Of a stretch of 64,000 bases of DNA, positions 26,035-34,161 are shown in pieces. The stretch is from Rhodobacter sp. Its GTDB lineage: Bacteria > Pseudomonadota > Alphaproteobacteria > Rhodobacterales > Rhodobacteraceae. Numbering within the stretch: the first letter of the stretch is position 1; every line of letters begins with the position of its first letter. Below the pieces are notes generated by a model. That model made no database searches, was not told the origin of the DNA, and was given only the letters and a program-made list of their open reading frames with translations. A program made the translations under genes and the position numbers. Location of the stretch: assembly GCA_027484145.1 (NCBI GenBank), contig JAIXUH010000039.1, positions 89,888 through 153,887 of the forward strand, read 5' to 3'.

Positions 26035-27279
26035 ATGGTATCGCCTGGGGCCGAACTCGCCTCGCCTGCACAGATTCAACGTCGGCGGTTGCGGGTGCGT
26101 GGAACGTCGATTTCGCTGCTGGCTCAGGTGCATGATCAGGCCGAGGCCGACCTTGGCTTTGCCGTGGACTACGAGTTGCTGGAGTTTCCGACCTGTCAGC
26201 GCGTCGCCGCGATGGAGCCGGAAGGCTATGATGTTTATGAACAATGCTTTCATAACCTTGATATCGTCTGGTTCTGGGGTGCCTTGCAGCCCATCGACAT
26301 CAACCGCATCGAAGAATGGAACAAGATCAGCGATCTGGCCAAGCAGGGCGGGATCAGCAAATATGCGTGGCGCGGCCATGGTGATGCCCCGGTGCGCAAG
26401 CTGTATGTGCAGCCGGGCGGCTTTCTGGGGCCCAAACCATCGCGCTATATCAGCATGTTGCCGACTGTTCTGAATATGGACAGCTTCGGTTACGACACCC
26501 GCATTTTCGGGCGGGCGGAGCGGGGCCGGTCAAGCTGGTCATGGCTTTTGGACAAGCGCGCAAAGGGGCGGATTGCGCTCGTGGATGAACCCGCCATCGG
26601 GTTCTTTGACGCGGCCTTGGCGGCCGAAGCCTCGGGAGAGTTGGAGTTTGCCGATATCGGCAACATGACGATCGAAGAGATAAATGCGCTGATGGCCCTG
26701 TTGGAAGATCGTCGTCGCCAAGGGTATTTCTGCGGTGCGTGGCGCGATGGGGATCAGGCCGCGCAACTTGTGCGGGACCGCAACGTGGCCGCGCAAAGCA
26801 TGTGGTCGCCGGTCTATGGCAAACTGGGGCCCGAGTTGCAGAATTTTGCCGAAGCCGAACCCGCCGAGGGCTACAGGGCGTGGCATGGCGGGGCGAGTTT
26901 GTCGCGCTACCTGGCCGGGGCCGAACTGGACATGGCCTATGAGTATCTTAACTGGTGGCTCAGCGGGTTTGCCGGTGCGGTCATGGCGCGGCAGGGCTAT
27001 TACATCTCCAATCCTGACCGCAGCCGCGCCTATCTGACCCCGGCCGAATGGGCCTATTGGTATGATGGCGCCCCCGCTGCCACGGATCTGCCCGGACCCG
27101 CCGGGGAAATGGTAGTGCGCGCCGGCAGCCGCCGGCCGGGCGGCACTTATGAAGAACGCGCGAGCCGTATCGCCATCTGGAACACCGTGATGGATGAATA
27201 CAATTATGCGGCGCGGGCCTGGGACAGGTTCATTGCCCGCGTTCATGACAGCGCGTCAGGCGACGGAGGTACCGTATGA
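26035..27279 (+). CDS. Solute-binding-protein homologue without export signal
   Basis: 414-aa protein related over its length to Pot-type periplasmic binding proteins. Its C-terminal region (WWLSGFAGAVMARQGYY, AEWAYWYDGAP) mirrors the exported binding protein at 32866 (YWLSGGPAVAVSEQGYY, EKYAFWYEGAP). Unlike that protein it begins MVSPGAELASPAQIQRRRLRVRG, with no hydrophobic segment. The in-frame codon directly before the ATG is TGA, so no upstream signal peptide is possible in this frame; AAGGA is correctly spaced. Its stop overlaps the start of the GntR gene (ATGA). It may be a cytoplasmic ligand sensor or carrier partnering with that regulator; alternatively the domain has been repurposed as an enzyme. 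Function unproven. Confidence 0.72.
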   Translation: MVSPGAELASPAQIQRRRLRVRGTSISLLAQVHDQAEADLGFAVDYELLEFPTCQRVAAMEPEGYDVYEQCFHNLDIVWFWGALQPIDINRIEEWNKISDLAKQGGISKYAWRGHGDAPVRKLYVQPGGFLGPKPSRYISMLPTVLNMDSFGYDTRIFGRAERGRSSWSWLLDKRAKGRIALVDEPAIGFFDAALAAEASGELEFADIGNMTIEEINALMALLEDRRRQGYFCGAWRDGDQAAQLVRDRNVAAQSMWSPVYGKLGPELQNFAEAEPAEGYRAWHGGASLSRYLAGAELDMAYEYLNWWLSGFAGAVMARQGYYISNPDRSRAYLTPAEWAYWYDGAPAATDLPGPAGEMVVRAGSRRPGGTYEERASRIAIWNTVMDEYNYAARAWDRFIARVHDSASGDGGTV

Positions 27280-28259
27280 TCCGGTCCGTCAATCCGTTCG
27301 CCCAAGAACCGCGCTATGAACTGGTGACGCGCGTCCTGCGCACGAACATCCAGCGCGGCACCCTGCCAGAAGGGTTGGTGCTGCTGGAAGGGCCGATTGC
27401 GGCGGTGATGCAGACCAGCCGTGGCCCGGTGCAGGCGGCCTTGCGGCAGCTTTTGTCCGAAGGGGTTGTGCGCCGTTTTGATGGCCGCGGCTATCTGGTG
27501 GGGGCCGAGGGCAAGGACATTGCCCCCATCCGCCGCGATCTTGGTGAGTTCAACCTTGAGATTCCGGATGATGTGGATGATGCGCTGCAAACGCGTGGCA
27601 CATGGCGGCATGTCTATGACGAGGTCGAGGAGCAGGTTGCTTCGTGCCAGATCTTTGGCGAATTCCGGATCGTTGAAACCGAGTTGTCCGATTATCTGGG
27701 GGTCAGCCGGACGGTGGCCCGCGACGTTCTGGCCCGGTTGCAAGAGCGCGGCCTGATCCGAAAAAGTGCAAGCTCGCATTGGATTGCGGGGCCCTTGACG
27801 GCGCGCACCGTGCGCGAAAAGTTCGAGCTTCGCAGCATCATCGAACCGGCTGCGTTACGTCTGGCGGCGCCACATATTCGCTACGCCGATGTCGAGGATC
27901 TTTTGGACCGGATCGATTCGGGTGCTAAGCTAAGTTCAGAGTTGCTGAGCGATGCGCTCTTGGAACTTTGCATCGCGCAGGCACCGAACACTTCGCTGGT
28001 GGACATGGTTCGCAGCAACAGGCTGCTGCTGACCTCTGTCAACCGGGCACTGACTCTGCTTGGCCTTCCGAACGACGAAGCAACAATTGACCAGTACCGC
28101 ACGCTTTTCGACCTTGTCGCCCGCCATCCTATTGACTCTGCATCAGAATATCTGCGCGACCATTTGCAGATCATGGCAAGGCGCAGTCTGGCAAGAATGA
28201 AGATCGTGGCCGTTATCCGCGAGACGGGCGAATTCGCTCCCTATCTTTTGCCGCAGTAA
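27276..28259 (+). CDS. GntR-family regulator with two winged-helix domains plus FCD-like domain
   Basis: 327 aa, about 100 residues longer than a normal FadR-type regulator. The first GntR-like winged helix is at about 12-76 (RGTLPEGLVLLEGPIAAVM, TSRGPVQAALRQLLSEGVV, GRGYLVG). A second lies at about 102-168 (FRIVETELSDYLGVSRTVARDVLARLQERGLI). An all-helical FCD-like domain (about 172-320) follows. Two of the usual metal-binding histidines of FCD appear to be replaced (Leu and Tyr at the aligned places), while the late DHL histidine remains, so metal binding is doubtful. It is coupled by ATGA overlap to the binding-protein homologue. The palindrome and promoter just downstream suggest it controls the ABC transporter operon at 28539. 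Confidence 0.85.
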   Translation: MIRSVNPFAQEPRYELVTRVLRTNIQRGTLPEGLVLLEGPIAAVMQTSRGPVQAALRQLLSEGVVRRFDGRGYLVGAEGKDIAPIRRDLGEFNLEIPDDVDDALQTRGTWRHVYDEVEEQVASCQIFGEFRIVETELSDYLGVSRTVARDVLARLQERGLIRKSASSHWIAGPLTARTVREKFELRSIIEPAALRLAAPHIRYADVEDLLDRIDSGAKLSSELLSDALLELCIAQAPNTSLVDMVRSNRLLLTSVNRALTLLGLPNDEATIDQYRTLFDLVARHPIDSASEYLRDHLQIMARRSLARMKIVAVIRETGEFAPYLLPQ

Positions 28260-28286
28260 AACGGCTTACGTATACATAAACCGTTT
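28259..28286. promoter_or_regulatory. 28-bp near-perfect palindrome, candidate GntR operator
   Basis: Centred on GTATAC at 28270-28275, with outer arms AAACGG and CCGTTT; 24 of 28 positions are symmetric. It begins at the last base of the gntR stop codon. It has no run of T on either side long enough for a terminator, and the AT-rich centre fits an operator better. Confidence 0.6.
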
Positions 28287-28312
28287 GTAGTTGCGCCTGC
28301 AGCCTGCATTTG

Positions 28313-28336
28313 GCTGTATAAATGGGCGTGTACAGC
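28313..28336. promoter_or_regulatory. Second inverted repeat in the control region
   Basis: Arms GCTGTA and TACAGC (exact complements) with a 12-nt spacer, between the 28-bp palindrome and the promoter. It could be a second regulator site for the transporter operon. Confidence 0.4.
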
Positions 28337-28382
28337 AACGTAATGCATAGATAAGCGGCTAGCGAAGAAATTTAATGTCCTG

Positions 28383-28411
28383 TTGACAGAGATACAAAAT
28401 CGCTATGTTAT
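28383..28411 (+). promoter_or_regulatory. Candidate sigma70 promoter of the ABC transporter operon
   Basis: A perfect -35 TTGACA at 28383-28388, then a 17-bp spacer and TGTTAT at 28406-28411 as -10 (four of six consensus matches). The local sequence is AT-rich compared with the coding DNA. It leaves a leader of about 120 bases before the ATPase start. Confidence 0.6.
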
Positions 28412-28538
28412 ACGAACAACAGTTTTTCGGGTCCCAGTGGCGCGATATGTCGTGTGCCGTGTTGGATGCGAAGGCTGTCGATGGACCGGAGGGTGGCCTG
28501 CGCAATGCGCTGTCGCCCTGATCTCGAATGAGGTGGTG

Positions 28539-29612
28539 GTGGAAACGGCAGTTTTTCGGCTGGACGGTGTGACCAAGCGCTATGGCGACCTGCTGGCGCT
28601 GGATCAGGTAACGCTGGACGTGGGCGTAAATGAATACGTCTCATTCCTTGGGCCGTCCGGTTCTGGAAAGACCACGCTTTTGCGCGTCATCGCCGGGTTC
28701 GAAGCCCCCGATACGGGGCGCGTCTTCTTTGAGGGCCGCGATATCACCCATCTGCCCGCGCATGAGCGTGGGATCGGCTTTGTTTTCCAGAACTTTGCGT
28801 TGTTTCCGCACCTGACCGTCCGGCAGAATGTCGGTTTTGGTCTGGCGTTCGGGAAAAACCCGCTTCCAGCCGCCGAGGTGGACCGCCGCAGTGCCGAGAT
28901 GATCGCCATGGTGGGGTTGGCGGGGATGGAGGATCGTGGTGTCGATCAGATTTCAGGCGGGCAGCGGCAGCGCGTCGCCTTGGCTCGGACGCTGGCGATG
29001 CAGCCGAAACTGGTTCTGCTGGACGAACCCCTCGGGGCGCTTGATGCGAACCTGCGTGGGCGGATGCGCAACGAACTGCGCGCCATTCGTGAAAGGCTTG
29101 GGGTGACGTTCCTGCATGTGACGGGCAGCGAGAACGAAGCGCTTGCCATGGGTGACCGGGTGGTGGTGCTGGACCGGGGCCGCATCATTCAGAGTGGCAC
29201 TTCGGACGAGATTTATGACACGCCCGCTTCGCCAGATGTGGCGCATTACCTGAACCGCTTTAACCTGTTCGACGGCACCCTGGCCGATGGCCAGTTCCGC
29301 GGACAGTTCGGCACCGTGGCTGTTCCGGGTGCGCGACGCGCGGCCCGTGATGTCTATGCCGTGGGCTATGACCGGATGCGGGTGCTGCCGCTGTCGTCAT
29401 CGGCGGATGGACCCAAGCTGAAGGCGACCTTTGTCGCCTCGGAATATCTTGGGTCATCGATCATGAACTTTTTCGAGGTGGATGGCGGTGGCGTGGTCGA
29501 GATGGAGCATCATCTGAGCCTTGGCGCGCCCGAAACCTATGCCCCGAAGCAGGATTACCTGCTGACGTGGAACCCCGAGCACGCCATCGTTTTCGGCCGG
29601 GAGGCGCGCTGA
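28539..29612 (+). CDS. ABC transporter ATPase (PotA type) lacking the switch histidine
   Basis: Nucleotide-binding subunit of a spermidine/putrescine-type importer, 357 aa from GTG 28539, with a GAGG site upstream; two neighbouring GTG codons at 28533 and 28536 are alternatives. Walker A GPSGSGKT is at 38-45, the Q-loop at FVFQNFALFPH, signature ISGGQRQR near 140, and Walker B LVLLDEPLGALD near 160 with its glutamate intact. A TOBE-type C-terminal region spans about 250-350. The H-loop normally reads VTHDQ; here it is VTGSE, so Gly196 replaces the switch histidine. A second, complete ATPase (34162) is encoded in the same operon. First gene after the promoter at 28383; its stop overlaps the permease start by one base. 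Confidence 0.9.
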   Translation: METAVFRLDGVTKRYGDLLALDQVTLDVGVNEYVSFLGPSGSGKTTLLRVIAGFEAPDTGRVFFEGRDITHLPAHERGIGFVFQNFALFPHLTVRQNVGFGLAFGKNPLPAAEVDRRSAEMIAMVGLAGMEDRGVDQISGGQRQRVALARTLAMQPKLVLLDEPLGALDANLRGRMRNELRAIRERLGVTFLHVTGSENEALAMGDRVVVLDRGRIIQSGTSDEIYDTPASPDVAHYLNRFNLFDGTLADGQFRGQFGTVAVPGARRAARDVYAVGYDRMRVLPLSSSADGPKLKATFVASEYLGSSIMNFFEVDGGGVVEMEHHLSLGAPETYAPKQDYLLTWNPEHAIVFGREAR

Positions 29613-30484
29613 TGTCTGACGCAACCGCATCTGTTCCGCGCAAGGACAACACCACCCGGTGGCTTCTGCTGCCCGGCATCATCTGGATGGCGCTGTTTCT
29701 GGTGACGCCGATCCTGATGATTGTTTATGTGTCGTTCTGGACGCAGACCACCTTCAACATCTCGTCCGATCCGACACTGGCCAGCTGGAAGCAGTTCTTT
29801 TCGTCCGACACCTATATCGGGTCGTTGTGGACGACGATCCGCATCTGGCTGATCGTTCTGGCCACGACCTTTATCGTGGGCTATCCGACGGCGCTGTTCG
29901 TAGGTCTGCTGGTCAAGAGCAAGACGCTGTCGACCGTGCTTCTGGTCATCTGCGTGATCCCGTTCTGGACATCGTTCCTGATCCGCGTGCTGGCGTGGCG
30001 GCCCATGCTGGGCAAAGAAGGTGCGATCAACATCATCTTGCTGAAAGTCGGGATCATCCAGCAACCGATCGAGGTTCTGCTATTCACCGAGCTTTCGGTC
30101 ATCATCGGGATGACGCAAATCTATTGCGTGTTCATGGTTGGCCCCATCGCCTTCATGCTGGCGCGGATTGACCGCAACATCATCGAAGCGGCGCGTGATC
30201 TGGGCGCAGGCTTTGGCCGCATCTTCTGGAAGATCATCTTCCCGCTGTCGCTGCCCGGTGTGGTGGTGGGCGCGATCTTTGTCAGCGTGATGGTGCTGGG
30301 CGAATTCGCCACCTCGGGCGCGCTTTCGGGCCGCAAGGTGAACCTTCTGGGCAATATCATCGTCACGCAGGTGGGGTCGCTGAAATGGGCCATGGCTTCG
30401 GTCGTGGGGGTGATCCTGACGGTGGTGATGGGGATCGTGATTGCAGGGTTCCTGCGAATCGTCGATCTGAAGCGGGAGTTGTAA
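29612..30484 (+). CDS. ABC transporter permease (PotB type)
   Basis: Inner-membrane subunit, 290 aa, with about six transmembrane segments (the first at about 18-42, WLLLPGIIWMALFLVTPILM). The EAA coupling loop is seen as IIEAARDLGAGFGRIFWKIIFP near 190-211, where it contacts the ATPase. ATG 29612 sits in the TGATG overlap with the ATPase gene; the open frame upstream of it is inside that gene. It pairs with the permease at 30488. Confidence 0.92.
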   Translation: MSDATASVPRKDNTTRWLLLPGIIWMALFLVTPILMIVYVSFWTQTTFNISSDPTLASWKQFFSSDTYIGSLWTTIRIWLIVLATTFIVGYPTALFVGLLVKSKTLSTVLLVICVIPFWTSFLIRVLAWRPMLGKEGAINIILLKVGIIQQPIEVLLFTELSVIIGMTQIYCVFMVGPIAFMLARIDRNIIEAARDLGAGFGRIFWKIIFPLSLPGVVVGAIFVSVMVLGEFATSGALSGRKVNLLGNIIVTQVGSLKWAMASVVGVILTVVMGIVIAGFLRIVDLKREL

Positions 30485-30487
30485 GGG

Positions 30488-31339
30488 ATGGAATCGCGCG
30501 TTCTGAAACCCATCCTCGGCGTCTATGTCGCCGCTTTTCTGCTGTTCCTCTATGGCCCCTTTGTTGTGCTGACGATCATTTCGTTCCAGCAGGGGCCCGA
30601 AGGTGGACCACAGTTTCCGATCATCGAATGGTCGACCTATTGGTATAAGCACATCTTCGGTTTGACCCCGCCGTCGCGCATCGCGCCATTGCCGGTGGGC
30701 GAGGCGCTGTTCCGGTCGCTGGTACTGGCCTTCATGACCATGGTCACATCCACCGTGCTGGGTGTGATGGCGGCGCAGGCGTTCCGTAAACGGTTCAAGG
30801 GTGCCAGTTTCGTGTTCTATCTGATCGTGCTGGGCATGATGGTGCCGGGTGTTTTGACCGGTCTTGGCACATCGCTTCTGGCCAACAACATCATCGGCAT
30901 CGAACGGCATTGGTATACGACCGCCTTTGCAACCCATGTCGCCTATACCTTCCCCTTTGCCTTCCTTGTGATGCTGGCGATCCTGAACCGCTTTGACGCC
31001 TCGGTCGAAGAGGCGGCGTGGTCGCTGGGCGTCAGCCCGTGGATGACGTTCCGCAAGATCACTTTTCCGCTGATCTTTCCGGGCGTGCTGTCGGCGATGC
31101 TGTTTGCCTTTACGCTGTCCTTGGATGAATTCCCGCGCACGCTGTTTGCATCGGGCCGGGATCAGACGCTGCCGCTGGCGATTTACGGCACCTTCTCGGT
31201 CGAGATTCACCCCAACATCTTTGCCTTCGGTGTGCTGACCACACTGTTCTCATTCGCGCTGTTGTCGGTCTACGGCATCCTGATGGCGCTGTCCGTGCGT
31301 CGCGCCAAGAAGATGGCGATGCAGGAGGATATTGTATGA
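30488..31339 (+). CDS. ABC transporter permease (PotC type)
   Basis: Second membrane subunit, 283 aa. The first membrane helix is at about 9-32 (GVYVAAFLLFLYGPFVVLTII), and the EAA loop is VEEAAWSLGVSPWMTFRKITFP near 176-197. It starts three bases after the first permease (GGGATG spacing) and overlaps the first SDR gene by four bases. The charged C-terminus RRAKKMAMQED is cytoplasmic. Confidence 0.92.
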   Translation: MESRVLKPILGVYVAAFLLFLYGPFVVLTIISFQQGPEGGPQFPIIEWSTYWYKHIFGLTPPSRIAPLPVGEALFRSLVLAFMTMVTSTVLGVMAAQAFRKRFKGASFVFYLIVLGMMVPGVLTGLGTSLLANNIIGIERHWYTTAFATHVAYTFPFAFLVMLAILNRFDASVEEAAWSLGVSPWMTFRKITFPLIFPGVLSAMLFAFTLSLDEFPRTLFASGRDQTLPLAIYGTFSVEIHPNIFAFGVLTTLFSFALLSVYGILMALSVRRAKKMAMQEDIV

Positions 31340-32064
31340 CCGCCAGCGTTGCGATCGTCACAGGTGCGGGGTCAGGCATCGGGCAGGCCATTGCGCTGCG
31401 GTTGGCAGAGGATGGCTATAAGGTGCTGGTCAACGACTTTCGCGCCGATGCGGCGGCGGCCGTTGCGGCCCAGATCGGGGCAAACGCTGTATCCGTCGGC
31501 GGGGATGTTTCGGTTGAATCCGACGTGGCCGCCATGGTTGCGGCCTGTGAGGCCGCCTTTGGCCCGGTGACGCATATGATCAACAACGCAGGCCATGTGC
31601 ATCAGGGGCGGTTCACCGACCTGACCGTGCAGGATTTCGACCGTATGGTCGCAGTGCATCTGCGCGGCACGTTTCTGTGCACGCATGCGGTGATGGCGGG
31701 TATGCTGGCGCGGGGGCATGGCGTGGTCGTGAACGTCGCATCGCAACTGGGGCAAGTGGGTGGCATTGAGCTGGTGCATTATTCCGCCGCCAAGGCCGGG
31801 ATCATTGGGATGACCAAGGCGCTGTCGCGCGAAGTTTCGGCGCAGGGCGTGCGGGTCAATGCCGTGGCCCCCGGCCCGATCAACACCCCCCTCGTGCGCA
31901 GCCTGTCCGAGGATTGGCAGCGCGCCAAGGCTGCGCAATTGCCGTTGGGTCGGTTTGGCGAGCCCGAGGAAGTGGCCGCCGCCGTCGCCTTTTTGTGCTC
32001 ACCCGCAGCATCGTTGTTTGTCGGGCAAACACTTGGTCCTAACTCCGGGGATGTGATGCTATGA
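31336..32064 (+). CDS. Short-chain dehydrogenase/reductase (SDR) 1
   Basis: NAD(P)-dependent oxidoreductase of the classical SDR type, 242 aa. Cofactor motif TGAGSGIG is at 10-17, NNAG near 81-84, catalytic Tyr/Lys as HYSAAK near 149-154, and the loop APGPINTPLV near 180. The residue after the second beta strand (VNDFRADA) is acidic, suggesting NAD rather than NADP. It is embedded between the permease and the second SDR gene with ATGA overlaps at both ends, so it belongs to the transporter operon and probably acts on the imported compound or its product. Confidence 0.92.
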   Translation: MTASVAIVTGAGSGIGQAIALRLAEDGYKVLVNDFRADAAAAVAAQIGANAVSVGGDVSVESDVAAMVAACEAAFGPVTHMINNAGHVHQGRFTDLTVQDFDRMVAVHLRGTFLCTHAVMAGMLARGHGVVVNVASQLGQVGGIELVHYSAAKAGIIGMTKALSREVSAQGVRVNAVAPGPINTPLVRSLSEDWQRAKAAQLPLGRFGEPEEVAAAVAFLCSPAASLFVGQTLGPNSGDVML

Positions 32065-32813
32065 CTGAAATCGTTCTGATCACTGGGTCGGGCATTGGCA
32101 TTGGCCGGGCCACCGCCCTCGCCTTTGGCAAAAGCGGCGCGCATGTCGTTGTGACCGATGTTCTGGAGGATGCGGGGCACGCGGTGGTGGCCGAGATTGT
32201 GGCAGCCGGGGGCAGCGCCGAGTTTCACCGGCTGGACGTGCGATCAACCGAAGGTGCCGATGCCGTTGTGGCAGCGGTCGAGGCAAAGCATGGACGGATT
32301 GATACGATCATCGCCAATGCCGGGATCGCGCATCGTGTGCCCTTGCCCGAACTGACCGATGAAAAGTGGGACTACACCTTTGATATCGATCTGAAGGGAA
32401 TCTACCGCGTTGTCCGCCCCGCCTTGGCGGGGATGAAGGCGCGCAAATCCGGGTCGGTTGTGGCGCTGTCGTCGATCATGGGCATCGCCTATGGCTGGGA
32501 CGAACACGTGCATTATTCTGCGGCCAAGGCCGGTGTGGTGGGCCTTGTGCGCGGCCTTGCCGTCGAACTGGCACGCGAGGGCATCCGCGTGAACGGCGTG
32601 GCACCCGGCTACATCCGCACCGCGCAGCTTTTGTCAAAGGAACACTCGTTGGGGCCTGATGCGGACAAGGCTGGCGAGTTCATTCCCATGGGGCGCATCG
32701 GCGAGCCTGAAGATATCGCCGACGTGATCCTGTTTCTGGCATCCAACGGCGCCCGATACATGACCGGACAGGTCGTGGTCGTGGACGGAGGACTGCTTGT
32801 CGGGCGCTACTGA
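32061..32813 (+). CDS. Short-chain dehydrogenase/reductase (SDR) 2
   Basis: Classical SDR, 250 aa. TGSGIGIG is at 8-15, TDVLED near 33-38 again favours NAD, ANAG near 86, the catalytic YSAAK near 153, and the C-terminal MTGQVVVVDGGLLVG is typical of the FabG-like group. Co-translated with SDR 1 (four-base overlap). The two are not close paralogues, so they likely catalyse separate steps. Confidence 0.92.
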   Translation: MTEIVLITGSGIGIGRATALAFGKSGAHVVVTDVLEDAGHAVVAEIVAAGGSAEFHRLDVRSTEGADAVVAAVEAKHGRIDTIIANAGIAHRVPLPELTDEKWDYTFDIDLKGIYRVVRPALAGMKARKSGSVVALSSIMGIAYGWDEHVHYSAAKAGVVGLVRGLAVELAREGIRVNGVAPGYIRTAQLLSKEHSLGPDADKAGEFIPMGRIGEPEDIADVILFLASNGARYMTGQVVVVDGGLLVGRY

Positions 32814-32865
32814 CCCGGCAGCACAAGAAGACGACCAACGAACGAAAACAACTGGAGGTATAAGA

Positions 32866-34092
32866 ATGAACGATATGTCTCTTTCCAGACGGAAGTTCCT
32901 GAAAGGAACGGCCGGTTCGGTTGCGGTTGCAGCCGCGGGGATGCCATTCCTTGGCGCCCAGCAAGCCTTTGCCGCTGCCCATCTTGAAGGGCAGGAACTG
33001 CGGACGGTCGGCCTTTCCGTGACCGTGCAAGAACGCATCCTGAACGAGTTCAAAGCAGCTTCGGGCGTGAAGGCTGTTTCGGGCAAGGCTGACATCTTCC
33101 CGAACACCCAGACCGAACTGCTGTCGGGTTCTACCGCCTATGACTGCTGGGAAACCATCGGTGAGCGTCTGCCGTCGATCGTGCAGACCGGCCTTGTTTC
33201 GCCGATCCCGACCGCCAACCTGACCAACTGGACCGGCATTGGGGAAAGCTTCCTCAAGCCGTCCGACAAGTGGGAAGCCCGTGCCCAGATCGTGGGCCAG
33301 ATCTGGACCGACGAAACCCAGACCGCGCTGAACATGGTTCCGACCGTGTATAACTTTGATTCGATCGGGTACCGCCCTGATCTGGTGGATGCGGAAGAAG
33401 CCTCGAACTGGTCGGCGCTGTTCGACCCCAAGTTCAAGGGCAAGACCGGCCTGAACGTGGACCCGCTGATTGCTTTCGGTCAGGCCGTCATGGCGATGAA
33501 CGAACTGGGCCTGCTGGATGTGAAGAACCCCGGCAACCCGGACGCCGCCGCCATTGAAGAAGCGTCGAAGTTCCTGATCTCGAAGAAGAAGGAAGGCCAG
33601 TTCCGCGCCCTCTGGGGTGATTTTGGTGAACTGGTCAACCTGTTGGCCTCGGGCGAAATGATCATCGCCGACGCATGGCAGCCTGCTGTCATGGCCGTCA
33701 AGGCGCAGGGTGTTCAGTGCTCGTACGCCACAATGAAGAAGGGCTATCGTGGCTGGTCCATCGGGGTTTCGGCTCTGAAATCCTCGCCGAACCTTGATGC
33801 GGTCACCGCCTATGCCGATTACTGGCTGTCGGGCGGCCCGGCGGTTGCTGTGTCGGAACAGGGCTACTATTCGCCCAACGACAAGGTCAAGGCCGTCATG
33901 GCACCCGAAAAGTATGCCTTCTGGTATGAAGGTGCACCATGGGTTGGCCCGGAAGATCGCGGCATCAAGGAAGGCGATCTGCGCGACGGCGGCTCCTTGG
34001 CCACCCGTGCGGCCAACGTCGCTTACTGGCACCAGTGGCCAGATGAGTATGACCTGCTGATCACCAAGTGGGACGAGTTCCTCTCGGCCTGA
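32866..34092 (+). CDS. Tat-exported ABC solute-binding protein (PotD type)
   Basis: 408-aa periplasmic receptor of the importer. The N-terminus carries a twin-arginine signal (SRRKFLKG at residues 7-14), a hydrophobic stretch and a likely cut after AQQAFA. The two-lobed binding-protein fold follows, with YDCWETIGERL, YNFDSIGYRPDLV, LWGDFGELVNLLASGEMIIADAW, EQGYYSPND and AFWYEGAPWVG. CTGGAGG precedes ATG 32866; the in-frame extension back to 32797 lies inside SDR 2 and is rejected. It is homologous to the unexported protein at 26035. A strong stem-loop after the stop may raise its transcript level relative to downstream genes. Confidence 0.93.
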   Translation: MNDMSLSRRKFLKGTAGSVAVAAAGMPFLGAQQAFAAAHLEGQELRTVGLSVTVQERILNEFKAASGVKAVSGKADIFPNTQTELLSGSTAYDCWETIGERLPSIVQTGLVSPIPTANLTNWTGIGESFLKPSDKWEARAQIVGQIWTDETQTALNMVPTVYNFDSIGYRPDLVDAEEASNWSALFDPKFKGKTGLNVDPLIAFGQAVMAMNELGLLDVKNPGNPDAAAIEEASKFLISKKKEGQFRALWGDFGELVNLLASGEMIIADAWQPAVMAVKAQGVQCSYATMKKGYRGWSIGVSALKSSPNLDAVTAYADYWLSGGPAVAVSEQGYYSPNDKVKAVMAPEKYAFWYEGAPWVGPEDRGIKEGDLRDGGSLATRAANVAYWHQWPDEYDLLITKWDEFLSA

Positions 34093-34105
34093 TCCCATAC
34101 CCTCT

Positions 34106-34132
34106 GCAGTCGGGGCCCCGTGCCCCGACTGC
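34106..34132 (+). other. Intercistronic stem-loop after the binding-protein gene
   Basis: Arms GCAGTCGGGGC and GCCCCGACTGC make a perfect 11-bp stem with a 5-nt loop. There is no T-tract. Hairpins in this position are common after binding-protein genes and allow partial readthrough into the ATPase with stabilisation of the upstream message. Confidence 0.65.
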
Positions 34133-34161
34133 GTCCTGCCCGTGAACCAAGGATCTTTCCT

